A stretch of DNA of 18,752 nucleotides from UMGS882 sp045598975. GTDB taxonomy: Bacteria; Bacillota; Clostridia; Oscillospirales; CAG-382. Shown in pieces: positions 1-5,937 of this stretch; positions within the stretch are counted from its first letter, which is position 1, and each line of letters opens with the position of its first letter. The DNA lies in the NCBI GenBank assembly GCA_045598975.1, contig JAZRVE010000015.1, positions 1 through 18,752 of the forward strand, given 5' to 3'. Position numbers and translations under genes: made by a program. Below the pieces are notes generated by a model, which saw only the letters and a program-made list of their open reading frames with translations, ran no database searches and was not told the origin of the DNA.

Positions 1-818
1 CAGAAATCGTATAAGCCCGCCTTGTCCGTCCCCGGATTTTTCAAATCGTCAAGCGGCGTATCGAGCGGCACCGTCCGGCAGATCTCCGCTAAAAAGCGGC
101 TTTCGTAGGCGCTGTCCTTGCCCGTTTCGAGCTTTGTGCGAAGCGCGCCCTTTAAGGAAGCGTCCCCGCTTTCCAGTGCCGCGTATACACCGTCGAGCGA
201 GCCGTAGCGCACAACAAGCTCCACCGCCGTCTTTTCGCCGACACCCGGCACGCCGGGGATGTTGTCCGACGTGTCGCCCATGAGCGACTTGACTTCGATG
301 AGCTGACGCGGCGCAAGCCCGTTGTAGGTCTCCGCGATGCGCGCGATATCGAAAACCGACGTTTCTTTGGTGGAAACGTACAGCACATTTGCCTTTTCGG
401 AAACAAGCTGATAGGAGTCGCGGTCGCCCGTCATGAGAAAGACGTTAAGGGTTTCGTCCGCCTGCGCCGCCAGCGTGCCGAGGATATCGTCCGCCTCGTA
501 GCCCTCTTTTTCGAGAACGGTGAAACCGAGAAGCGCCGCCGCCTTTTTGGCGGGTGCGAGCTGTTCGGCGAGCTCGGCGGGCATACCCTTGCGGTTGGCT
601 TTATAATAGGCGTACGCCTTGTGGCGGAAGGTCGGCGCTTTGAGATCGAAGGCGATGGCGGTATGGGTGGGCTGTAACTCGCAGAGCTGTTTGTACAGCA
701 TCCGGATAAAGCCGAAAATGGCGTTGGTATTGCGTCCGTCACGCGTGGTAAGGGGCTTGACGCCGTAAAAGGCGCGGTTGAGTAAGCTGTTGCCGTCCAC
801 GACAAGTAACGTGTTCAT
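1..818 (-). CDS. polA: DNA polymerase I, N-terminal part (5'-3' exonuclease domain), cut by window edge
   Basis: Family A DNA polymerase that removes RNA primers and fills gaps in replication and repair; only the first 272 codons are present, of roughly 850-900 usual for the family, and the frame is still open at base 1. The visible part is the FEN/PIN-like 5'-3' exonuclease: an N-terminal VVDGNS stretch with the first metal-binding Asp at residue 8, a YKANRKG segment, an EADD cluster, GDRD, and GDTSDNIPGVPGVGEKTA, which is the helix-hairpin-helix and metal site. The ATG at 818 follows AGGAGG by a normal spacing and lies 2 bases after the TGA of the HAD gene, so the two are probably translationally coupled. 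Whether the 3'-5' proofreading domain is intact cannot be seen. The identification is firm. Confidence 0.96.
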   Translation of the reverse strand, partial: MNTLLVVDGNSLLNRAFYGVKPLTTRDGRNTNAIFGFIRMLYKQLCELQPTHTAIAFDLKAPTFRHKAYAYYKANRKGMPAELAEQLAPAKKAAALLGFTVLEKEGYEADDILGTLAAQADETLNVFLMTGDRDSYQLVSEKANVLYVSTKETSVFDIARIAETYNGLAPRQLIEVKSLMGDTSDNIPGVPGVGEKTAVELVVRYGSLDGVYAALESGDASLKGALRTKLETGKDSAYESRFLAEICRTVPLDTPLDDLKNPGTDKAGLYDF

Positions 819-820
819 CG

Positions 821-1615
821 TCAGTCCTCCTTCGCTTCTCTTTGCATCCCGCAGAGTCTTTTCAGCACGTCCGCCGCGTCGTCGAACAGCGCATAGGCGC
901 TGTCGGCAAGCAGCTTGTCGCCCGTGCGGCGGGCAAACGTATAGGCGGCTTTCGCGAACACGACGCGGTCGTTATACCCGTCGCCGAGCGCCGCCGTTTC
1001 CCCGGCGGTGACGTAAAAGACCGCTTGCAGAGCCGCAAGCGCCGTGCCTTTGTCGGCGTTGGCGGGTGTGTATTCCCGCCATGCGCCGTTTTGGTACGCT
1101 TCACGGAGCGTACCCGGTAAGAACGAAAAGGCGGGCGGCTCGCTTTTGCCGTCGGGCGAGCGCACACCGAGCTTGAAAACCGGCTCGCGCATCTCGTAAA
1201 GCTTGCTTATGGGGCGCACCTCGTCGAGATTTTCCCGGCGCACATCCGCAAGAAAGGCTTCGTCGGCGTCCAGCGCATAGGAAAACGATCCGGCGAAGAA
1301 CAGTTTCGGACAGCCGGCATATGCTTTTTCTCCCGCAAAGGCGGCGATCTCCCGCTCGGCGATCTGTTTGTGATATAAGACCTTCCCGTCTGCGAGGCAC
1401 AGCGCCCCGTCGTCGGCGATATAGCAAAGCGCCTCCTCAAACGGGAGCCCCGCCGTGAGCGCCTTTATGCCGTGCAGGGAACGTCCCGAGGCGAGCACCA
1501 CCCGTGCGCCCGTTTTGACAAGCGCCGACAGTCCCTGCACGACGCCGTCGGATAAGCGCGTCTGTCCCGCCGGCAGCAAGGTGCCGTCCACGTCGCATAT
1601 AACAAGTTTTAACAA
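821..1615 (-). CDS. Cof-type HAD-IIB family hydrolase (sugar/nucleotide phosphatase-like), TTG start
   Basis: Haloacid dehalogenase superfamily phosphatase of 264 residues, usual for the Cof/YidA type; cytosolic, substrate not predictable. The four HAD motifs are visible: DVDGT with nucleophile D8 and D10, the Ser of ASGR at residue 43, Lys 189, and GDGYND with D212 and D216. The segment between them (about 65-185) is the type IIB cap. The start is TTG at 1615, with AAGGAG at 1626-1631 ten bases upstream; this start gives the canonical short N-terminus (MLKLVICDVDGT). It follows cdsA after 84 bases holding a terminator-like hairpin, and its TGA is 2 bases before polA. Pairing with polA could be chance or could suggest nucleotide housekeeping, which is inference only. 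Confidence 0.88.
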   Translation of the reverse strand: MLKLVICDVDGTLLPAGQTRLSDGVVQGLSALVKTGARVVLASGRSLHGIKALTAGLPFEEALCYIADDGALCLADGKVLYHKQIAEREIAAFAGEKAYAGCPKLFFAGSFSYALDADEAFLADVRRENLDEVRPISKLYEMREPVFKLGVRSPDGKSEPPAFSFLPGTLREAYQNGAWREYTPANADKGTALAALQAVFYVTAGETAALGDGYNDRVVFAKAAYTFARRTGDKLLADSAYALFDDAADVLKRLCGMQREAKED

Positions 1616-1638
1616 GGCGATCCGTCTCCTTTTACAAA

Positions 1639-1664
1639 ACAGGCGGGCGATCGCGCCCGCCTGT
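1639..1664 (-). terminator. terminator-like hairpin between cdsA and the HAD gene
   Basis: A perfect 10-bp GC-rich stem (ACAGGCGGGC with its complement, 1639-1648 and 1655-1664) closes a 6-base loop. Read on the minus strand it ends in TTTTGT just before the HAD ribosome binding site. The U run is short, so this may be a partial terminator or attenuator that lowers HAD-polA expression relative to cdsA. Confidence 0.5.
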
Positions 1665-1699
1665 CCGAAAATTTCCGTTCTGTCATCAAATCCGAAATC

Positions 1700-2551
1700 T
1701 TAAATCTTAAAATGGAAGAAAAACCGGAAAAAGTGTCCGTCCTCGCAGAGATACAGCAAAAACGGCGACAGCAGCAGTACGCTGTCAAACCGGTCGAGCA
1801 CGCCTCCGTGTCCCGGGAAAAGCGTTCCGAAATCCTTGACGCCGTACGCACGCTTGATGACCGACATGAGCAAGTCTCCGCACTGCGCGAGCGCCGACAT
1901 GACGAGCCCTATGACGGCAAGCCCGAGATAATTGGGCGTGATGGTCGGATAGAGCAAAGCCAAGATCACGCCGTACAGCACAAACGCGGCCATGCAGAAC
2001 AGCATCCCGCCGACAGCGCCCTCCACCGTTTTCTTGGGGCTGATGGTGGGGCACAGCTTATGCTTGCCGACAAAAAAGCCGGTAAAGTACGCAAAGGTGT
2101 CCGTCACCCACGCCCCCACAAGCACGAGCAGGTAGACAAAATGTCCGATGCGTTCGCCGCCGTCGGTGGTGACGTAGCGCAGACGCAGTAAGCAGGTGAA
2201 GCAGACCACGATGTACAGCACCGTCGAGAAAACGACGCACGCCTTGGTCACCTTGACCTTGTCGGAAAAGAACACCGTAAACAGAAACAGCACGCACAGA
2301 TAGGCGAACGTCACGGCGACAATGGCGCCGTACCGGTAAAACACCGCAAGAAGCGGGCACGTCAGCGCGTATACGAGGGAGGGCACCGTATAAAACGGAT
2401 TCGCGACACCGCCCACACAGCGTAACATCTCGAACGTTCCGATGAGCGACAACAGAATAACGGCGGTCGGATAGACAAAGGTGCCGGAAAGCGCCAGCAC
2501 GGCAAGCAGCACGACGACGGCGATAACGCCGGTGATCACGCGCTGTTTCAT
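1700..2551 (-). CDS. cdsA: phosphatidate cytidylyltransferase (CDP-diacylglycerol synthase)
   Basis: Membrane enzyme that makes CDP-diacylglycerol from CTP and phosphatidic acid, the branch point to phosphatidylglycerol, cardiolipin and other phospholipids. The 283-residue protein is a chain of hydrophobic helices (about eight). It carries SPKKTVEGAVGG at 171-182 and the complete CdsA signature at about 230-256, with SVIKR, KD, PGHGG and LDRFD, the metal and substrate site. The ATG at 2551 is preferred because AAGGGG at 2560-2565 sits 8 bases upstream; a GTG at 2560 would add three residues but overlaps that site. It follows uppS as in most Bacillota, linking lipid carrier and phospholipid synthesis. 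The family assignment is secure. Confidence 0.97.
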   Translation of the reverse strand: MKQRVITGVIAVVVLLAVLALSGTFVYPTAVILLSLIGTFEMLRCVGGVANPFYTVPSLVYALTCPLLAVFYRYGAIVAVTFAYLCVLFLFTVFFSDKVKVTKACVVFSTVLYIVVCFTCLLRLRYVTTDGGERIGHFVYLLVLVGAWVTDTFAYFTGFFVGKHKLCPTISPKKTVEGAVGGMLFCMAAFVLYGVILALLYPTITPNYLGLAVIGLVMSALAQCGDLLMSVIKRAYGVKDFGTLFPGHGGVLDRFDSVLLLSPFLLYLCEDGHFFRFFFHFKI

Positions 2552-2578
2552 GTCCCACACCCCTTTCCCCGTTGTCGG

Positions 2579-2617
2579 AACACAGACCTTTTCCGCGTTG
2601 TGCGTTGCGTCTGTGTT
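2579..2617 (-). repeat. inverted repeat in the uppS-cdsA spacer
   Basis: Nine-base perfect arms AACACAGAC and GTCTGTGTT (2579-2587 and 2609-2617) enclose a 21-base loop. The element lies between the uppS stop and the cdsA ribosome binding site. There is no U run after it, so it is not a terminator; it may be an mRNA stem that affects stability or cdsA translation. Confidence 0.5.
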
Positions 2618-2626
2618 ATATGTTTC

Positions 2627-3409
2627 TTACGGCTTTGCCGCCGCAGTCGGCAGTTTTTCGGCGGTGTCGTAGCCGCCGAAGCGCCGCTTGGTCTTGGAAA
2701 ATTTATCGAATATTTCGTACAGCTCTTCTTTGGAAAAATCCGGCCACAGCGTCGGCGTGAAGTACAGCTCCGCATAGGACGCCTGCCACAATAAGAAGTT
2801 CGACAGCCGCATATCGCCGCCCGTGCGCACGATGATGTCCGGGTCTCCCGTCGGTGCGGTATACAGCTCGGCGGCAATATCTTCCTCCGTGACGTTCTTT
2901 ACGCCCTTTTCGGCAAGCCTGTCAAAAGCGCGGCACAGCTCGGCGCGTCCGCCGTAATTCAGGCACAGATTCAGGTTATAATGGTTGGTCGCCGTCTTTT
3001 CCTCGGCGATGCGGATCTTCTCCTGAATATAGTCGGGGAACCGCGTGTTGTCACCCAGTACCCGCAGTTGGATATTCTTTTTGTACTTGACCTCGATCAG
3101 ATCGTCCAGATAATTCTCCAGAATCCCGATGATGCCGCCGATCTCCTCGTCCGAGCGTTTCCAGTTCTCGGTGGAGAAGGCGTAGGCGGTGATGGTCTGC
3201 ACGCCCGCCTCGTGGCAGTATTCGGTGATCTCCTCGAATTTGGTGGCGCCGGCTTTATGTCCCGCCGTACGCGGGAGCGCCCGCCTTGTCGCCCAGCGTC
3301 CGTTGCCGTCGAGCACGAATGCAATGTGCTGCGGCACACGTTCCGGCAGAACGAGCTCTTTCTTCCTGCCGAGCGGGGAGCCGACTTTCAAAAAATCGAA
3401 GAATCCCAT
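2627..3409 (-). CDS. uppS: isoprenyl transferase (undecaprenyl diphosphate synthase)
   Basis: cis-Prenyltransferase that condenses isopentenyl diphosphate onto farnesyl diphosphate to give the C55 lipid carrier for peptidoglycan and wall polymers. Length is 260 residues, including an N-terminal tail of about 25 before the core. Key motifs are DGNGRW at 34-39 (D34 is the catalytic, Mg-binding Asp), AGHKAG, FSTENW at 78-83, NYGGR at 151-155, and RTGG followed by RLSNFLLWQ at 195-209 with Y212 and E214. The ATG lies one base after the frr TGA and there is no Shine-Dalgarno sequence in front of it, so translation probably depends on ribosomes ending frr. The context pyrH-frr-uppS-cdsA is the conserved Gram-positive arrangement. 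Confidence 0.97.
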   Translation of the reverse strand: MGFFDFLKVGSPLGRKKELVLPERVPQHIAFVLDGNGRWATRRALPRTAGHKAGATKFEEITEYCHEAGVQTITAYAFSTENWKRSDEEIGGIIGILENYLDDLIEVKYKKNIQLRVLGDNTRFPDYIQEKIRIAEEKTATNHYNLNLCLNYGGRAELCRAFDRLAEKGVKNVTEEDIAAELYTAPTGDPDIIVRTGGDMRLSNFLLWQASYAELYFTPTLWPDFSKEELYEIFDKFSKTKRRFGGYDTAEKLPTAAAKP

Positions 3410-3410
3410 A

Positions 3411-3965
3411 TCAGAGCGAAAGGATTTCTTTCTTTTTGGTTTCTGCCGCCGTATCCATCGCCTTGATGTACTTATCGGTGAGGTCCTGCGTCATCTTTTC
3501 GGAAGCCTTCTGTTCGTCCTCCGTCATTTCGCTGTTCTTCTTCATCTCTTTGATCTTATCGTTGGCGTCGCGGCGGATATTGCGGACGGCTACCTTGGCT
3601 TCCTCCGTCATCTTTTCGACCTTCTTGGCGAGCTCCTTGCGGCGCTCTTCGGTCGGCTGCGGGAAGGCGAGGCGAATGATCTTGCCGTCGTTTTGCGGGT
3701 TGATGCCGATATCGGCCGCCAAGATCGCCTTTTCGATATTTTTTAAGCACGAAGCGTCCCACGGCGAGATGACGAGGGTGCGCGGATCGGGCGACTTGAT
3801 CTCGGCGATCTGGTTGATGGGCATATTGCTGCCGAAATACTCCACCTGCACGCGGTCGAGCACGGCCGCCGACGCTTTGCCGGCGCTGATGGTCTTGAAT
3901 TCGCTTTCCAGACTGGAAACGGATTTCTTCATTTTTTCTTCGTATTCTTTGAGTTCGATTTTCAT
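3411..3965 (-). CDS. frr: ribosome recycling factor
   Basis: Splits the post-termination ribosome together with EF-G, freeing subunits and mRNA; cytosolic. The 184 residues match the usual 185. The protein shows the long charged helices of domain I at both ends (KEYEEKMKKSVSSLESEF near the start and the RNIRRDANDKIKEMKK region in the second half), the AGKASAAVLDRV turn near residues 28-39, and the domain II core around SPDPRTLVISPWD. AGGAGG lies just before the ATG. It follows pyrH after 25 bases and is coupled to uppS downstream. No missing or odd residue was seen. Confidence 0.98.
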   Translation of the reverse strand: MKIELKEYEEKMKKSVSSLESEFKTISAGKASAAVLDRVQVEYFGSNMPINQIAEIKSPDPRTLVISPWDASCLKNIEKAILAADIGINPQNDGKIIRLAFPQPTEERRKELAKKVEKMTEEAKVAVRNIRRDANDKIKEMKKNSEMTEDEQKASEKMTQDLTDKYIKAMDTAAETKKKEILSL

Positions 3966-3990
3966 GTGTTTTCCTCCTGAATCCTGAATA

Positions 3991-4707
3991 TTACTGCTTT
4001 TTTTCGCCGTTATTAACGATGGTACCGATCTTTTCGCCGCAGACGGCGCGGTAGATGTTTTCGGGATCGTTGAGACCGAAAATGAGGATGGGCAGGTGAT
4101 TATCCCGTCCGAACGAGGAAGCCGTACTGTCGATGACGCCGAGATCGTTGTGGATGATATCGTCGTAGGTCATGGCGTCGAGCTTCTTGGCGTTTTTATC
4201 TTTTTTGGGATCGGCGGTATAGACGCCGTCTATGTTTTTGGCGAACAGCACGATGTCGGCTCCGATCTCCGCGGCACGCAGGACGGCCGCCGTATCGGTG
4301 GAAAAGTACGGGTTACCCGTTCCGCAGGCAATGATGACGACGCGTCCTTTATTCATTTGCGAAACAGCGCGGTTGCGGATGTAAGGCTCGGCGAGCTGGT
4401 TCATTTGGAGAGCCGTCATGACGCGGGTGGGAAGTCCCTCCTCTTCGAGCACGGACTGCACGGCGAGAGAATTGATGACGGTCGCGAGCATTCCCATATG
4501 ATCGGCGCGGGTACGGTCGATCCGTTTTCCGGCGCCGCGCCAGATATTGCCGCCGCCGATGACGATCCCGAAGGAAACGCCCTCATCGGTACAGCGTTTG
4601 ATCTGTTTTGCGACCTTGGTGATGAAATCGAAGTCGAGGATCCCGTCGCCGGAGTTTTTCAGTGCTTCTCCGGATAGTTTGAGCAAAACGCGCTTATATT
4701 TCGGCAT
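3991..4707 (-). CDS. pyrH: UMP kinase
   Basis: Hexameric bacterial UMP kinase that phosphorylates UMP to UDP with ATP in pyrimidine nucleotide synthesis; amino acid kinase fold. The 238 residues carry KLSGEAL at 10-16, GGGNIWRG at 51-58, the RADHMGMLATVINSLA helix (68-83), GTGNPYFSTDTAA at 129-141 for the UMP site, and KNIDGVYTADPKKD at 157-170 for ATP. GGGAG precedes the ATG, and a strong extended -10 promoter lies 39-67 bases upstream, so this is the first gene of its transcription unit. The rpsB-tsf pair that usually precedes pyrH is absent. Confidence 0.98.
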   Translation of the reverse strand: MPKYKRVLLKLSGEALKNSGDGILDFDFITKVAKQIKRCTDEGVSFGIVIGGGNIWRGAGKRIDRTRADHMGMLATVINSLAVQSVLEEEGLPTRVMTALQMNQLAEPYIRNRAVSQMNKGRVVIIACGTGNPYFSTDTAAVLRAAEIGADIVLFAKNIDGVYTADPKKDKNAKKLDAMTYDDIIHNDLGVIDSTASSFGRDNHLPILIFGLNDPENIYRAVCGEKIGTIVNNGEKKQ

Positions 4708-4745
4708 TTTTACATCTCCCTGATTTTTACTTATATCCGATTCTT

Positions 4746-4774
4746 ATTATAGCAGTATTTTCTCCAAAAAACAA
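4746..4774 (-). promoter_or_regulatory. extended -10 promoter for the pyrH-frr-uppS-cdsA unit
   Basis: On the minus strand a TTGTTT -35 box (4769-4774) is followed after exactly 17 bases by TATAAT (4746-4751), a perfect consensus -10, with TG one base before it (extended -10). Transcription would begin near 4739, leaving about 30 bases of leader with the pyrH ribosome binding site. This is the only convincing vegetative promoter in the window. Confidence 0.85.
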
Positions 4775-4793
4775 GAACTATTTGTTAAGTTTT

Positions 4794-4818
4794 CCCCGTG
4801 CCGCCTTGCGGCACGGGG
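4794..4818. repeat. GC-rich hairpin just upstream of the pyrH promoter
   Basis: Arms CCCCGTGCCGC (4794-4804) and GCGGCACGGGG (4808-4818) form an 11-bp perfect stem with a 3-base loop; flanking GTTTT and AAAAC can extend it past a two-base bulge. It lies about 20 bases upstream of the -35 box. There is no U run downstream of it on the minus strand. Confidence 0.7.
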
Positions 4819-4831
4819 GGAAAACGTTTTA

Positions 4832-4955
4832 CTTTTTTCTCGCAAGAGAAAGAAAAGTAACTCTTTTTTTCTTACAAAAGAAAAGAAGGGAACCACCTTT
4901 TTTCTCACAAGAGAAAGAAAAGTAACTCCTTTTTTCTTACAAAAGAAAAAAGGAG
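4832..4955. repeat. tandem pair of imperfect 65-base-period repeats
   Basis: Copy A (4832-4890) and copy B (4897-4955) are offset by 65 bases and match at 54 of 59 positions by eye. Each copy has two A/T-rich inverted repeats: a TTTCTC...GAGAAA hairpin, then a second stem. In copy B the second stem is perfect: 13 bp (4926-4938 with 4943-4955) around a 4-base loop; in copy A it is imperfect. Such paired homopolymer stems resemble intergenic repeat families I recall from clostridial genomes, which is recollection and not a match I could run. Confidence 0.8.
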
Positions 4956-4958
4956 TGC

Positions 4959-4986
4959 AAAAAAGATTGCCGGGGAGCAGCCCCGG
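4959..4986 (-). terminator. candidate intrinsic terminator in the rplQ-pyrH spacer
   Basis: On the minus strand a CCGGGG/CCCCGG stem with a 5-base loop (4970-4986) is followed after five bases by six T (4959-4964). The short stem and the delayed U run make it a moderate candidate for ending read-through from the ribosomal operon before the pyrH promoter. Confidence 0.45.
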
Positions 4987-4995
4987 ACCCCCTTA

Positions 4996-5046
4996 CGTCG
5001 CAAATGCCGACTGCGCGCGGAGCGCTCCGTCGGGAGATTTGCGACG
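4996..5046. repeat. nested inverted repeat (structured element)
   Basis: Outer arms CGTCGCAAAT (4996-5005) and ATTTGCGACG (5037-5046) are perfect over 10 bp. Inside, CCGAC (5007-5011) pairs with GTCGG (5029-5033), and the centre can form a further GCGC/GCGC stem or a GGAGCGCTCC palindrome. The whole folds into one long interrupted hairpin on either strand. It matches no RNA family I recognise. Confidence 0.65.
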
Positions 5047-5253
5047 GTGCGAGGCGTTATCACGGCGGCTCCGACGAAAATTTGCAGATACCCCCAACCG
5101 TGCGGCACGGATACGTTACATAGCACAAACGGCGGCGTAGTTCCGGATATTGATGATATGTATAAAAGGATGGGCTATACCAGATGTTGTTCTATCCGGC
5201 TCTGTGCCTCTGTCCAACGCGGCAGGTTTGGCAAAATTTTTCGGGCACTCTGC

Positions 5254-5440
5254 GCGCGGAATGGGTGCAGCGTGCCAAGCAAGTACAAAACAGACATAAG
5301 CGGCACGCGAAAAAGTTATGCGTCGTCACTGCCCGCGTTATGGCAGTGACGACCCCTGACCGCGGGACTCTGCGGCAGTTGTTTTCGCTCGCTCACGCTC
5401 GCGGTTTGCTCCGCGCATGCGGCGCGGAATGGGTGAAGCG
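5254..5440. repeat. 19-base direct repeat pair in the spacer
   Basis: The motif GCGCGGAATGGGTGMAGCG (M = C or A) occurs at 5254-5272 and at 5422-5440 with one mismatch. Both copies follow GC-rich sequence and are followed by GC-rich inverted-repeat material, suggesting two degenerate copies of one larger intergenic element. Confidence 0.65.
5322..5353. repeat. 12-bp perfect hairpin
   Basis: Arms GTCGTCACTGCC (5322-5333) and GGCAGTGACGAC (5342-5353) are exact complements around an 8-base loop. There is no U run on either side and no adjacent gene, so a terminator role is unlikely. It lies between the two copies of the 19-base direct repeat. Confidence 0.7.
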
Positions 5441-5449
5441 GCACGCTTC

Positions 5450-5468
5450 CCCGAGCCAAAGGCTCGGG
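5450..5468 (-). terminator. second hairpin downstream of rplQ
   Basis: CCCGAGCC and GGCTCGGG (5450-5457 and 5461-5468) form an 8-bp stem with a 3-base loop, extendable by two further pairs past a bulge. It directly follows the first post-rplQ hairpin in transcription. No clear U run follows, so it may act in 3' end protection or be part of a repeat element. Confidence 0.4.
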
Positions 5469-5474
5469 AAGAGG

Positions 5475-5504
5475 AAACCGGCAAACCTTTCGGTTTGCCG
5501 GTTT
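5475..5504 (-). terminator. hairpin at the 3' end of the ribosomal operon
   Basis: A perfect 13-bp stem (5475-5487 with 5492-5504) closed on the minus strand by a GAAA tetraloop, 14 bases after the rplQ stop codon. Its position fits the end of the S10-spc-alpha transcript. The tail is TTTCCTCTT and not a pure U run, so termination strength is uncertain. Confidence 0.6.
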
Positions 5505-5517
5505 TCTGATTGTCTGC

Positions 5518-5862
5518 TTATTTGACCAGCTCGATGATCGCCATTTCGGCGCCATCACCGCGTCTCGGTCCGATTTTGAGCACTCTCGTGTAACCGCCGT
5601 TGCGGTCTGCATACGAGGGAGCGATCTCGTTGAACAACTTGACAACGACTTCCTCTTTGGTGATGAACGAAAGAGCCTGACGCTTTGCGGCAAGCGTGTT
5701 CTTCTTGCCCAGCGTGATCATTTTATCGGTGAGAGCACGGACTTCTTTTGCTCTGTATACGGTCGTTTCCAGTCTGCCGTTTTCCAGCAGATAGGTGACA
5801 AGACCTCTGAGCATGGACATACGAATGTCTGTCGGACGTCCAAGCTTTCTTGTTCCTGGCAT
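5518..5862 (-). CDS. rplQ: 50S ribosomal protein L17
   Basis: Large subunit protein near the peptide exit tunnel. The 114 residues are typical. It begins MPGTRKLGRPTDIRMSMLRGL and holds the usual LETTVYRAKEVRALTDKMI region (about 32-50) and a GGYTRVLKIGPRRGDGAEMA C-terminal part. GGAGG stands before the ATG. It is the last gene of the ribosomal super-operon, 75 bases after rpoA as in most bacteria, and is followed by hairpins instead of the ECF transporter ATPase genes common in Bacillota. Confidence 0.98.
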   Translation of the reverse strand: MPGTRKLGRPTDIRMSMLRGLVTYLLENGRLETTVYRAKEVRALTDKMITLGKKNTLAAKRQALSFITKEEVVVKLFNEIAPSYADRNGGYTRVLKIGPRRGDGAEMAIIELVK

Positions 5863-5937
5863 GGTTGTTGCCTCCTTCTTGCTTCAAATTGTGCGGCTCG
5901 TCTGCCGCTCTGCGTGTTGTGAAAAAACCGATCCGAT

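Larger units (their letters stand above)
4708..5517. other. non-coding, repeat-rich spacer between rplQ and pyrH
   Basis: An 810-base stretch with no gene I can support; open frames here translate to arginine/alanine-rich low-complexity peptides without a ribosome binding site or family signature. From the rplQ end it contains two hairpins, a 19-base direct repeat, a 12-bp perfect hairpin, a 13-base palindrome at 5098-5110, a nested stem at 4996-5046, a GC hairpin followed by a U run, a tandem pair of A/T-rich repeats, a GC hairpin at 4794-4818, and the pyrH promoter. Base composition alternates between GC-rich palindromes and A/T homopolymer runs, unlike the flanking genes. The usual neighbours on both sides are missing, so it probably marks a rearrangement point. 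Confidence 0.8.

Noticed and set aside
5130..5170. Possible plus-strand promoter with a TATAAA-like box near 5161
   Set aside because: There is no good -35 box at proper spacing and no gene downstream on the plus strand.
4832..5440. CRISPR array in the spacer repeats
   Set aside because: There are only two copies of each repeat, no regular unique spacers, and no cas genes; the units are hairpin pairs.
5047..5525. Plus-strand open frames in the rplQ-pyrH spacer, up to 113 codons
   Set aside because: They run across hairpins and the direct repeat, lack a ribosome binding site, are rich in Arg/Ala/Ser, and resemble no family I know. The internal AEWV similarity comes from the 19-base DNA repeat.
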